Source: Candidatus Hydrogenedentota bacterium (GTDB lineage: Bacteria > Hydrogenedentota > Hydrogenedentia > Hydrogenedentales > JAEUWI01). From it: a DNA stretch of 64,000 nt. Below the pieces are notes generated by a model. The model saw only the letters and a list, made by a program, of their open reading frames with translations, searched no databases and was not told the origin of the DNA. The translations under genes were made by a program, and so were the position numbers. The stretch lies in the NCBI GenBank assembly GCA_016182605.1, contig JACPGE010000060.1:73807-137806 (forward strand), given 5' to 3'. Positions 1 to 7,834 of the stretch are shown in pieces (positions within the stretch are counted from its first letter, which is position 1; the number at the start of each line of letters is the position of its first letter).

Positions 1-3
1 TAT

Positions 4-930
4 GTGAGTGTGCTGGGCACGTTCTATCAGCAATACACCGATGACGTGCACAAAACGACGATAGTGGTTTGGGGCCTGCTTTGCTGGATCCCCTTGGTGG
101 CGTTCTCTTCTTGGACGGTGGTGAATTCGCTGGCGCACCGGACGATCGATCGAATCGGGCCTTTCAGCGCGATGATAGAGGATCCGTCGGAATTCAGTGA
201 AGCGCGGAAACTGGCGCTGCGCGGGGATATCGATGGCGCGGTGCGGTGTTACCGGACCTATGCGGACAATCAGCCGGCGGCCTTGTTTGAGGCGGGCCGC
301 TTGTTGAAGTCGCAGGATCGCTTTGCGGAGGCGGCGATCCTTTTTGAGGAAATCGCGGAGGATTACCGGGACGAGGCGCTGGCGTGGGCGGAGGCGATTT
401 ATAACCTTGCGAAGGTGCAGTCTTCGGGGTTGCACCAAGGGGAGGCAGCCCAGAACAACTTCCGGCGTGTGCTTGAGCGGGTGCCCTCGTCTCGATTTGG
501 GCAGTTGTCCGGCCAGGAGCTGGCGCGGATCCAGGCGCTGGGCAATGGGTATTCGGGCGCGGTGGCCGCGGAAGGTGTGGCGCCGGAGAAGGTGGAGGAT
601 CCGTTCTACGATACGCACGATGTCCGGGCGAGCACGGCGCATCCGCGGCGCAAAGTTTCGGTGAAGATCGATGCCGGGGACGAGAAGCACGATCACCCGG
701 TGCCTCCGGCGGATCCGTTTTTCCTTGCGCGGCAGGCGTTTCGCGCGGAGGAGAAGCGGGTGGAAGACGCGCAAAAGTCAGCGAAGGCCGCCAAGAAGAA
801 AACGCTTGTTAGAGCCAAGCCTGTAACGGCGAAGATGCCAGCCACCGGGAAAAAGCCGGCAGCGAAGAAGAAGGCGGTCAGCGCGGTGGCCAAGGCCAAG
901 GCCAAACCTGTGGCCAGAGGCAAGAAGTAA
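4..930 (+). CDS. Membrane-anchored TPR-like protein with lysine/alanine-rich tail
   Basis: Function unknown. A hydrophobic segment at about residues 20-42 suggests a single N-terminal membrane anchor. Residues about 65-180 look like two or three helical TPR-type repeats (EARKLALRGDIDGAVRCYRT, AALFEAGRLLKSQDRFAEAA). The last 55 residues are very rich in Lys and Ala, with AAKKK-type runs, resembling the tail of histone H1-like bacterial proteins. The start taken is GTG at base 4. The frame is open to the window edge, so the true start may lie upstream. It ends 12 bases before the SMUG1-like gene, so the two may be cotranscribed. A role in binding nucleic acid or an acidic polymer at the membrane is only a guess. 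Confidence 0.65.
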   Translation: MSVLGTFYQQYTDDVHKTTIVVWGLLCWIPLVAFSSWTVVNSLAHRTIDRIGPFSAMIEDPSEFSEARKLALRGDIDGAVRCYRTYADNQPAALFEAGRLLKSQDRFAEAAILFEEIAEDYRDEALAWAEAIYNLAKVQSSGLHQGEAAQNNFRRVLERVPSSRFGQLSGQELARIQALGNGYSGAVAAEGVAPEKVEDPFYDTHDVRASTAHPRRKVSVKIDAGDEKHDHPVPPADPFFLARQAFRAEEKRVEDAQKSAKAAKKKTLVRAKPVTAKMPATGKKPAAKKKAVSAVAKAKAKPVARGKK

Positions 931-942
931 GACCAGGCAGGC

Positions 943-1665
943 ATGAGTCCATCCGAGCAGCTACTGGCGGCGAGTGCGCGGCTGCGCGATGCCACGGGCG
1001 CGATGTGCTTCCCCTCCCCCATCACCCACGTTTACAATCCCTTGGATTATGCTTGGGCTCCCCACGCGAACTACATAGCGCGCTATGGGTGCAGCACGAA
1101 GGAGGTGGTGCTGCTGGGCATGAATCCCGGCCCGTGGGGCATGGCGCAGACGGGCGTTCCCTTTGGCGAGGTGGGCCTGGTCCGGGATTGGCTTGGGATA
1201 CGGGGGGAAGTGCGCAAGCCCGCGCGGGAACACCCCGAACGCCCCGTGGAGGGCTTCGCCTGCATGCGCAGCGAGGTGAGCGGGGCGCGGCTGTGGGGGT
1301 GGGCCCGGGATCGCTTCGGCAGCCCGGAGGCGTTTTTTGCGCGGTTCTATGTGCACAATTACTGCCCTTTGAGCTTCATGGAAGCGGGCGGCAAGAATTT
1401 TACTCCGGACAAACTTCCCGCGGCGGCGCGGGAGACCCTGTTTGAGGCGTGTGACGCCGCGCTCGCCGAACTGGTGGCCGCGCTGCAGCCCCGGTACCTG
1501 CTCGGTGTGGGAGGCTTTGCGGAGCAACGGATCAAGAAAGCCCTCCCGGATTGGGAGGGCGTTTGCGGACGGATCCTGCACCCGAGCCCGGCGAGTCCCG
1601 CGGCGAACCGAGGGTGGGCCGCGCAGGCCGAGGCCGGCATGCGGCGCTACGGTGTGGCGCTTTAA
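943..1665 (+). CDS. SMUG1-like uracil-DNA glycosylase
   Basis: Base-excision repair enzyme expected to remove uracil and oxidised pyrimidines from DNA. The family signature GMNPGPWGMAQTGVPFGEV is at residues 59-77; the Asn of GMNPGP is the catalytic-loop residue in SMUG1. The second conserved motif, HPSPASPAANRGW, lies near residue 213 and carries the catalytic-loop His. The length of 240 residues fits the family. SMUG1 is best known from animals but occurs in scattered bacteria. The stop codon overlaps the stop of the convergent SDR gene by a few bases. No close SD is visible ahead of the ATG, though the preceding gene ends only 12 bases upstream, which allows translational coupling. Confidence 0.93.
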   Translation: MSPSEQLLAASARLRDATGAMCFPSPITHVYNPLDYAWAPHANYIARYGCSTKEVVLLGMNPGPWGMAQTGVPFGEVGLVRDWLGIRGEVRKPAREHPERPVEGFACMRSEVSGARLWGWARDRFGSPEAFFARFYVHNYCPLSFMEAGGKNFTPDKLPAAARETLFEACDAALAELVAALQPRYLLGVGGFAEQRIKKALPDWEGVCGRILHPSPASPAANRGWAAQAEAGMRRYGVAL

Positions 1666-2483
1666 GAGGCCCCTGCCTTGCGGCGTGCTTCCTGGCGCTT
1701 GCGGCCGCTGCGCTGGTAGATCGGCGCCATGAGCGGTCCGATAAAGGGGTGGCGGTCGACGATACGGGCCAGTTTGGATTTCCAGCGCGGGATGTGGATT
1801 TCGTAGGGGCGTTTGACAAGGACGCGGTTGAGGATGGCGTCTTCGATTTCGTCGAGGGTGAGGATACGGAATCCGGAGTAGAACATTTCGGCGGCGTCGT
1901 TGTGCAGTTGGTTGTCGAGCATGGGGGTCTGAATGCTTGCGGGGCAGACGGCGGTGACGTAGACGCCCTTGGGGCGCAATTCGAAGGCTGCGGCGATGGA
2001 GTAGGCGCGGACGGCGTATTTTGTGGCGCAATAGGTGGAGAGCCCGGGGGCGGGCACGATGCCTGCAATGGAGGCGATGTTTACGATGTGTCCTTTGCCG
2101 CGCGGCACCATGTGTTGGGCAGAGATCCGGGATCCGTAGATGACACCTTTGAGATTGACGTCGATCTGGGCGTCGATCTCGCGCAGGGGCGACGCGTCGG
2201 CCCAACTGGCCATGAGCAGTCCGGCGATGTTCATGGTGACATCGATGTGGCCGAAGGCTGCGACGGCCTCTGCGAAGACGGTCTCCCACGCGGCGCTGCT
2301 GGTGACGTCCAATTTGGCGAGACGCACGCGGTCCTTTGGCCACCCCCTGTCTTCCGCGGCGCGGTTCAGCGCTTCGAGGTTTACGTCGGTGGCGAAGACG
2401 CTATCTCCGCGTGCAAGCAAGGTAGTGGTGAGGCGTTGCGCCATCCCGCTGCCGCACCCTGTCAGGAAAAAATTCTGGCCCAT
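1662..2483 (-). CDS. Short-chain dehydrogenase/reductase (SDR)
   Basis: Classical SDR of 273 residues, NAD(P)-dependent, substrate unknown. The nucleotide-binding motif TGCGSGMA is at residues 8-15, with Ala in place of the last glycine. The NNAG equivalent is NIAG at 85-88. The catalytic triad is Ser138 (NIASIAG), Tyr151 and Lys155 (YCATK). The C-terminal 40 residues are basic (WKSKLARIVDRHPFIGPLM, then RKRQEARRKAG), as in SDRs attached to membranes or acting on lipids. It is convergent with the SMUG1 gene. Substrate assignment from sequence is not possible. Confidence 0.9.
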   Translation of the reverse strand: MGQNFFLTGCGSGMAQRLTTTLLARGDSVFATDVNLEALNRAAEDRGWPKDRVRLAKLDVTSSAAWETVFAEAVAAFGHIDVTMNIAGLLMASWADASPLREIDAQIDVNLKGVIYGSRISAQHMVPRGKGHIVNIASIAGIVPAPGLSTYCATKYAVRAYSIAAAFELRPKGVYVTAVCPASIQTPMLDNQLHNDAAEMFYSGFRILTLDEIEDAILNRVLVKRPYEIHIPRWKSKLARIVDRHPFIGPLMAPIYQRSGRKRQEARRKAGAS

Positions 2484-2541
2484 GGCTGGTCTCCCCGTTT
2501 GGCATGCGCGCGAAGGCTATCCCCCGAAGTGTACGGCTGCC

Positions 2542-2742
2542 TTAGCCGCTCTGCCACTTAAGATTTTCTTCCGCATCGAACAAGCAGGCGCGCCGGCATC
2601 CGCCTTTCCGCGCCGCTTCCTCGACCCTGCCGATCAAGACGGCCTGATACCAATCGCGCAACGGGCGTATGGGCTGATACCAGGAGCGGGCTTCTTCGGC
2701 GTCCATGACGTGGACGTGGGTTTTAATGCGGTGTTGTTTCAT
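2542..2742 (-). CDS. Small hypothetical protein (66 aa)
   Basis: A 66-residue reading frame starting MKQHRIKTHVHVMDAEEARS and ending KWQSG. The composition is protein-like, with helical Trp/Arg-rich stretches, and the frame fills the space between the SDR gene and the exported deacetylase. No clear Shine-Dalgarno sequence precedes the ATG, and no family is recognised. It sits just upstream of the SDR gene on the same strand. It could be a real small protein or a fragment of a longer decayed gene. Confidence 0.35.
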   Translation of the reverse strand: MKQHRIKTHVHVMDAEEARSWYQPIRPLRDWYQAVLIGRVEEAARKGGCRRACLFDAEENLKWQSG

Positions 2743-2931
2743 GGATCCAGTATAGAAGATTTTGTGCGGGAATGCATCCGGGTGACGGGGCGGGCGCGGT
2801 TCCGGCATTTTGGCGCCTTGAAGATAGTTGACACCTGTGTGCCGGTAGGCGGGTCTTCGAAAGACCGGTTTTGTTGCGGCACATTTCGCTTCGTGGCGGG
2901 GCCGGCCCCGGAAAGAACAGGAGACAGAGCG

Positions 2932-3912
2932 ATGCAATGGATTGGAAATGTACTGCGCGGCGCCGGCGTGGCGGCGGTATTGGCGGGAGTTTTGGCGGTT
3001 TCAGCCCAAGCGCAGACGCTGGTGGAGCGGCTGGGTTTCCCTGCGGATACCAAGGTGCTGATCCTCAATGCGGACGATTTTGGCATGAACCATGCCGCGA
3101 ATCAGGGCACGATCCAGGTGCTCAAGACGGGGGCAGTGACATCGGCCACGGTGATGGTGCCGTGCCCCTGGTTCCTGGAGGTGGTGGAATTTGCGCGGGA
3201 GACGCCCCAGGCGAATCTTGGGCTGCACCTGACGCTCACGAGCGAATGGAAGAAGTACAAGTGGGGTCCGGTGGCGGGGAGGACGGCTGTGCCGGGGCTT
3301 TGCGATCCGATGGGGCATTTCTGGCCGGGGGTGCAGGCGGTGTACGAGCATGGGACGGTGGAAGAGGCGGAGAAGGAGATACGCGCGCAGATCGATCAGG
3401 CGCTGGCTGCGGGGCTGAATGTGACGCATATCGATTCGCACATGGGCACGCTTCAGTACAATCCCAAATATCATGAGATGTACATCCAGGTGGCGAAGGC
3501 GTATAACCTGCCGTGCCGCATTGCGGGCATGGCGGTGATGGAGGCTGCCGGGGGGGCCTATTTGATCGAGATGGCGGACAAACTGGGCGTATTGCATCCG
3601 GAGGAGTTTTTTCAGAAGGATCCGGAGAAGCTGGAGGGGGCTGCGGCGGTGGACTGGTGGAAGAAACGCCTGGCGGAAGTGGCGCCGGGGAAGGTGAACG
3701 AGATTTTCTTTCATTGCGGTGAGCGCACGCCGGAGATGGAGGCGACGACGGGTAGCTGGCGCCGGCGCAGCGAGGACGTGGAAATTTTCAGCACGCCGGA
3801 GATGATGGCGTATATACAATCGCTGGGGATAGAGTTGATCAGCTACCGGGAACTGCGCGAATTGCAGCGCACGGGCAAACCGATGGCGCGTGTGGCGAAG
3901 TACGGCTGGTAA
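2932..3912 (+). CDS. Exported ChbG/YdjC-family carbohydrate deacetylase
   Basis: Predicted metal-dependent deacetylase of the YdjC/ChbG (HopG) fold, acting on N-acetylated sugars, possibly chitin-type oligosaccharides. A Sec signal peptide covers about residues 1-28 (MQWIGNVLRGAGVAAVLAGV, then ending SAQAQ), so this version is exported, unlike cytosolic ChbG. Metal ligands are visible: Asp48-Asp49 in NADDFGMN, and His166 and His170 in HIDSHMGT. The ATG at 2932 was chosen because AGGAG lies 9-13 bases upstream and the signal peptide follows directly; the frame itself is open much further upstream. A hairpin about 13 bases after the stop probably ends transcription. Confidence 0.88.
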   Translation: MQWIGNVLRGAGVAAVLAGVLAVSAQAQTLVERLGFPADTKVLILNADDFGMNHAANQGTIQVLKTGAVTSATVMVPCPWFLEVVEFARETPQANLGLHLTLTSEWKKYKWGPVAGRTAVPGLCDPMGHFWPGVQAVYEHGTVEEAEKEIRAQIDQALAAGLNVTHIDSHMGTLQYNPKYHEMYIQVAKAYNLPCRIAGMAVMEAAGGAYLIEMADKLGVLHPEEFFQKDPEKLEGAAAVDWWKKRLAEVAPGKVNEIFFHCGERTPEMEATTGSWRRRSEDVEIFSTPEMMAYIQSLGIELISYRELRELQRTGKPMARVAKYGW

Positions 3913-3925
3913 TCACGGATCGAAG

Positions 3926-3955
3926 GCCTGCTCTCTCCCGCTGGAGAGAGCAGGC
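3926..3955 (+). terminator. Strong hairpin after the deacetylase gene
   Basis: A perfect 12-bp inverted repeat (GCCTGCTCTCTC / GAGAGAGCAGGC) with a 6-base loop starts 13 bases after the stop codon. It is followed by TATGAATTTTC, so the T-tract is weak. Probably a transcription terminator. Confidence 0.6.
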
Positions 3956-4264
3956 TATGAATTTTCATTCCATGATACCAGTGAGAGGGGAGCAACGTGG
4001 CGCAGGCGGATTGAGCGGTGTCCCTACGGGAGACCCCGCCGGCCGCCGGCGAATCACGCAGCCACGCAAGGATCTGTTGCAGCCAGTAAGCTGTGCCGGG
4101 TATGCTTCTACAGATCACCACGCTTGCGCCAAGCCTTGGCCCCCGGTGTGTTGGGGCAAAGACTCCTTCCCACTCTCAGTAGGATCATACCTCAGAACGG
4201 CGAATCTGGCAATACGCGCGGCCGAATAAATTCCAACAGGGGATTGGCTGCCAAAACACGAGAC
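3956..4264. other. Intergenic stretch ahead of the GluQ-like gene
   Basis: About 310 bases with no convincing coding frame. Frames that run through it lack start signals and have skewed composition. No clear sigma-70 promoter was identified. It must hold the promoter of the downstream synthetase unless that gene starts further upstream. Confidence 0.4.
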
Positions 4265-5209
4265 ATGTACCCGTTGCCGGCGATATCCCGCGACATAGCA
4301 CAACACATACTCCGGCGGCTGCCGGCCCATCCTGTGTGCCGCTTCGCTCCGAGCCCCACGGGGTATCTCCATCTTGGCCACTTGGCGCACCTCTTGTTTG
4401 TCTGGGGGATTACAAAGTCGTTGCAGGGCCGGGTGATACTGCGGATGGAGGATCACGATCGGACGCGCTGCACGCCGGCGTACGAACGGGCGATTCTGGA
4501 AGATCTGGAGTGGCTGGGGTTTGTGCCGGATGCGGGGCATCCCGAGGATTTCCGGGCGGGCGCCTCGGCGTACCGGCAGAGCGATTGCGCGACGCGCTAT
4601 ACCCGGATGCTGGCGCGGCTCGCGGGCGACGGGCATGTGTATGGGTGCGCGTGTTCGCGGAACGGCATCAAGGCGCGCACGGGGCAGACGGACGGCGAGA
4701 TCCGGTATGACGGGCATTGCCGCGATCTGGGCCTGCGTATGGATGCCGGGACGGGAATTCGATTTCGCATTCCGGGGGAGCTTGTGGGGTTTGAGGACGC
4801 CTGGCTGGGCGCGATCGCGCAGGCGCCTGCGAAGCAGTGCGGCGACATGCTATTGAAAGACCGGCACGGCCACTGGACCTATCATTTTGCGGTGGTATGC
4901 GACGATCTGGAGCAGGGCGTGAATCTGGTCATTCGAGGGCAGGACTTGCTCGATTCCACGGGCCGTCAGATACTTCTGGGGCAGGCGCTGGGCCGGGGCA
5001 CGCGTCCGTTTTATCTGCATCATCCCTTGATCGGCGATGAGGCGGGCCAGAAGCTCAGCAAGAGGGACTTTGGCGAATCGCTTCGGGACCTGCGCCAGGC
5101 AGGCAAAGACCCGCGCGAACTGCTGGGCGAGGCGGCGTGGCGCGTGGGCATGTTGGATGCGCCGCGCGCGCTGGGACCGGACGCCCTCCCCACGCTCTTC
5201 CTCCCGTAA
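4265..5209 (+). CDS. gluQ: Glutamyl-Q tRNA(Asp) synthetase-like protein
   Basis: Truncated GluRS paralogue expected to attach glutamate to the queuosine base of tRNA-Asp. The class I HIGH motif is in RFAPSPTGYLHLGHL at about residues 26-40, followed by the ATP/Glu pocket RMEDHDRTR. A zinc-type cluster CAC...Y...C spans about residues 128-154, as in GluQ enzymes. The KMSKS equivalent is KLSKRD near residue 263. There is no anticodon-binding domain, and 314 residues fits GluQ rather than full GluRS. The start at 4265 is the only ATG close to the catalytic domain; no SD is visible, so the start is uncertain. Confidence 0.85.
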   Translation: MYPLPAISRDIAQHILRRLPAHPVCRFAPSPTGYLHLGHLAHLLFVWGITKSLQGRVILRMEDHDRTRCTPAYERAILEDLEWLGFVPDAGHPEDFRAGASAYRQSDCATRYTRMLARLAGDGHVYGCACSRNGIKARTGQTDGEIRYDGHCRDLGLRMDAGTGIRFRIPGELVGFEDAWLGAIAQAPAKQCGDMLLKDRHGHWTYHFAVVCDDLEQGVNLVIRGQDLLDSTGRQILLGQALGRGTRPFYLHHPLIGDEAGQKLSKRDFGESLRDLRQAGKDPRELLGEAAWRVGMLDAPRALGPDALPTLFLP

Positions 5210-5221
5210 CCTGGCGCCGGA

Positions 5222-5425
5222 TCATATTTGGATGAAGAAGGGCAGGGCCGCGAGCGCGAGGGCGAGCAGGGCGAGCAGGAGGTTGTCCGAGACGACATAG
5301 GGCAGGATCATCAGCAGGACACCCGAGAGGAGCGCCATGCCCTTCTGCTGCTTTTTTCCGTAGACGCAGTAGCCCATACCCACGGAGCCGAGAACGAGTC
5401 CCCAATAGAGAGACGCTGTATCCAT
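5222..5425 (-). CDS. Small two-helix membrane protein
   Basis: A 67-residue protein with two hydrophobic segments at about 7-22 and 30-66, separated by a Lys-rich turn (YGKKQQKGM). It ends in an almost uninterrupted Leu/Ala helix. This resembles a widespread class of small bacterial inner-membrane proteins of unknown function. It is convergent with gluQ, 12 bases apart. A weak purine-rich stretch (GGAAGGAAATAG) precedes the ATG. Confidence 0.75.
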   Translation of the reverse strand: MDTASLYWGLVLGSVGMGYCVYGKKQQKGMALLSGVLLMILPYVVSDNLLLALLALALAALPFFIQI

Positions 5426-5446
5426 GAGCGCTATTTCCTTCCTGCG

Positions 5447-5675
5447 TCGAGACTGCCCCGAATACCGCTAACTTTTCGTACGGTATTGAGTTCGGATGCG
5501 GATTTCAAGGCTTTCGGCCTGTCTGATAGGGTTAATGCGGGTACTTCGACGCGAAATGCCTACGCTCGGCGAGCGAAGGCCTACTTGGGTGGCGTGCCTG
5601 AATAGTAGCACGCTGCTCGCCGAGCGGCGTGATTGGGGTAAGGCGGCAAAAGTTAGCGCCATTCGAGACTGCCCC
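5447..5675. repeat. Nested-repeat element (possible MITE-like or dispersed repeat)
   Basis: Two 13-bp direct repeats, TCGAGACTGCCCC at 5447-5459 and 5663-5675, bound a 229-bp segment. Inside is an 11-bp inverted repeat (CGCTAACTTTT at 5466-5476; AAAAGTTAGCG at 5648-5658). Further in is a perfect 12-bp inverted repeat (CGCTCGGCGAGC at 5563-5574; GCTCGCCGAGCG at 5615-5626). A small hairpin AATACCG...CGGTATT lies near the left end (5461-5486). The segment has no gene and occupies the space just after the acyl-CoA synthetase stop. The architecture suggests a non-autonomous mobile or intergenic repeat; this is unproven without other copies. Confidence 0.5.
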
Positions 5676-5678
5676 AAT

Positions 5679-7289
5679 CTATCCCTGAATCCGCTTCTCC
5701 TTGCCTTCCCAGGCGACTTCGCGCAATTTGAACTTTTGAATTTTCCCGGTGCTGGTCTTGGGAAGGGGGCCAAATACAATGCGTCCGGGCACTTTGAAGT
5801 GGGACATATTTTCCCGGCAGAACTGGATGATGTCGTGTTCGGTGGCGGTGGCGCCTTCCTTCAGGGTCACATAGGCGCAAGGGGTCTCGCCCCACTTTTC
5901 GTGGGGCACGCCGACGACGGCGCATTCGAGCACGGCGGGGTGCTTGTAGACCATTTGCTCGACCTCGATGGATGAAATGTTCTCGCCGCCGCTGATGATG
6001 ATGTCTTTGCTGCGATCGCGCAGCTCGACGTAACCATCCGGGTGCATGACGGCGACGTCGCCGCTGTGAAACCAGCCGCCGCGGAAGGCTTTCTCCGTCG
6101 CTTCCGGGTCGTCCCAATAGCCCTTCATGACCATGTTGCCCTGCATGACGACTTCGCCGAGGGTCTGGCCATCGCGCGGGACGTCGTTCATGTTTTCGTC
6201 GACCACGCGGGTGGGCGCGCCGACGGCGAAACCCACGCCCTGGCGCGCCAGGAGCCGGCCTTGCTCTCCATAGTCGAGCGACTTCCATTCCTCTTGCCAG
6301 GCGCATACGGTGAAGGGGCCGTAGACTTCGGTGAGGCCGTAGACATGGATGATTTTTGCGCCCAACTTGGAGACGGTTTCGATGATGGTGGGCGAGGGCG
6401 GCGCCCCGGCGGTGGTGATGGTGACGGGCCAGTCGAATTTCTCCGGCGCTGATTTGTCGTTCACGAGTGCGACCAGCACGAGGGGGGCGCCGTTGAAGTG
6501 GGTGACACGTTCCTGCTGAATGAGCTGCCAGGCGGTGGCAGGCTCGAACTTGCGCAGACACAGATGGGTTGCGCCCAAGGCGGTTACGCCCCAAGTGAAG
6601 CACCATCCGTTACAGTGAAACATGGGCAGGGTCCACAGGTAGATGGAGTCTGGTGTCATGCCGCTTTCGAGCACCTCGCCCAAGGAGTTGATATAGGCGC
6701 CACGATGGCAGAAGGTGACGCCCTTCGGCAGGCCGGTCGTGCCGCTGGTGTAATTGATGGTGATATCGCCGAACTCGTCGCCGACCTTCACGGGAATGGG
6801 ATCGGGGCTGCCCTCGGCGAGAAAGGCCTCGTAGTCCAAGCCTTCGATGGGGGGAAATTGCGGGTCATCGGCGATGTTTACGATGTGGCGCAGATCCGGC
6901 AGGCCGCCGAGGATGTCTTTGACACCGGGGGCCAGTTCGGTGTCCACGAACAGGAAGGAGGCTCCGGAATGCTGGAGTATGTACTCTATTTCGCGCGGGG
7001 CGAGGCGTGTGTTGATGGGAACGAGGATGCCGCCGGCCAGGAGCACCCCGAAGTGGGCCTCGAGCATGGGGGGAATATTGGGGCAGAGGAATGCGACGCG
7101 ATCGCCTTTCGTCAGGCCATGCTGCGTCAAGGAGGATGCGAGACGATAGATGCGCGATCCGAACTCGCGGTAGGTGTACCGGCGCGGCCCGTGGATGACG
7201 GCGATCTTTTCGGGGAAGACCGCGACGCTGCGTTCGATAAAGATGAGAGGGGTCAACGCGTTAGTATAGACATGTTTCCACTGTTCCAC
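5679..7289 (-). CDS. AMP-dependent acyl-CoA synthetase
   Basis: ANL-superfamily ligase that activates a carboxylic acid to acyl-adenylate and then acyl-CoA. The P-loop-like motif YTSGTTGLPKGV is at about residues 178-190. GLTEVYGP and the hinge region YVELRDRSKDII are present. The catalytic lysine of the C-terminal domain is in PKTSTGKIQKF. Length (536 residues) and motifs match the medium-chain / DmdB-like subgroup; the substrate cannot be fixed. GTG at 7289 is taken as start because GGAGG sits 8 bases upstream and homologues begin at this point. The longer frame upstream is not protein-like. Confidence 0.92.
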   Translation of the reverse strand: MEQWKHVYTNALTPLIFIERSVAVFPEKIAVIHGPRRYTYREFGSRIYRLASSLTQHGLTKGDRVAFLCPNIPPMLEAHFGVLLAGGILVPINTRLAPREIEYILQHSGASFLFVDTELAPGVKDILGGLPDLRHIVNIADDPQFPPIEGLDYEAFLAEGSPDPIPVKVGDEFGDITINYTSGTTGLPKGVTFCHRGAYINSLGEVLESGMTPDSIYLWTLPMFHCNGWCFTWGVTALGATHLCLRKFEPATAWQLIQQERVTHFNGAPLVLVALVNDKSAPEKFDWPVTITTAGAPPSPTIIETVSKLGAKIIHVYGLTEVYGPFTVCAWQEEWKSLDYGEQGRLLARQGVGFAVGAPTRVVDENMNDVPRDGQTLGEVVMQGNMVMKGYWDDPEATEKAFRGGWFHSGDVAVMHPDGYVELRDRSKDIIISGGENISSIEVEQMVYKHPAVLECAVVGVPHEKWGETPCAYVTLKEGATATEHDIIQFCRENMSHFKVPGRIVFGPLPKTSTGKIQKFKLREVAWEGKEKRIQG

Positions 7290-7462
7290 GATATTGGCCT
7301 CCGGGTGCGTATGGATAGAAAATTTTGCCCGAGTATAGCAAAACCCTTCACCGCAAACGCACCACTTTTCGCGTGGATTGCGAAGCAAATGGGGGCATTG
7401 GGCCGCGGCAGATTGACAAAAGAAGCGCGGGCGGGAATAATTGCACAGGTACATTGTGGCGC

Positions 7463-7777
7463 ATCCGGAAGGGAAATCCCGTTATTGACCCTCAGGCACG
7501 AGCGAAGCGCAAGCGGGGGCCCCTGCGCGGCACTTGGAGGGCTTTTCAGCTTGATCTGAAGCGCGCCCTGCGTCCTTTCCGGCCGCCCGCGGCGCCGAAG
7601 TGGCTCCGGTTGCCCTATTTCTGGGTGACGACCCCTGCCGGGCTCTTCGGGAATTTTTCGCTGTGGTTTCTTGGAGTACATTATTGGGGGCCGCCGTTTT
7701 TTATCGTCTGGACAGTATTTTCTCTTTTATTTCCCTGTCTGGTAATCTATTATTACTCACAGAAGGAAAATCGCTGA
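7463..7777 (+). CDS. Small hypothetical membrane protein
   Basis: The C-terminal part of this frame is protein-like: a basic stretch (KRKRGPLRGTWRAFQLDLKR), then LPYFWVTTPAGLFGNFSLWF and a long hydrophobic helix ending in YYYSQKENR. No family is recognised. The start is uncertain: the frame is open from 7325, but the earlier part looks random. A TTG near 7463 is used here as an approximate start. It lies just upstream of the histidine kinase on the same strand. Confidence 0.4.
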   Translation: MRKGNPVIDPQARAKRKRGPLRGTWRAFQLDLKRALRPFRPPAAPKWLRLPYFWVTTPAGLFGNFSLWFLGVHYWGPPFFIVWTVFSLLFPCLVIYYYSQKENR

Positions 7778-7834
7778 CATGATGATCATGACGTGGCTTG
7801 AACGTATCCTCCGCCGGAGGGCAGCCGATGAACG

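Noticed and set aside
961-2343. 460-codon minus-strand frame across SMUG1 and SDR
   Set aside because: Arg/His-rich shadow frame covering two genes with clear motifs in other frames.
2500-2570. tRNA-like GTGGCAGAGCGGCTAAGG on the minus strand
   Set aside because: A D-arm-like sequence is present, but there is no anticodon arm, T-loop or acceptor pairing. It is the end of the small minus-strand frame.
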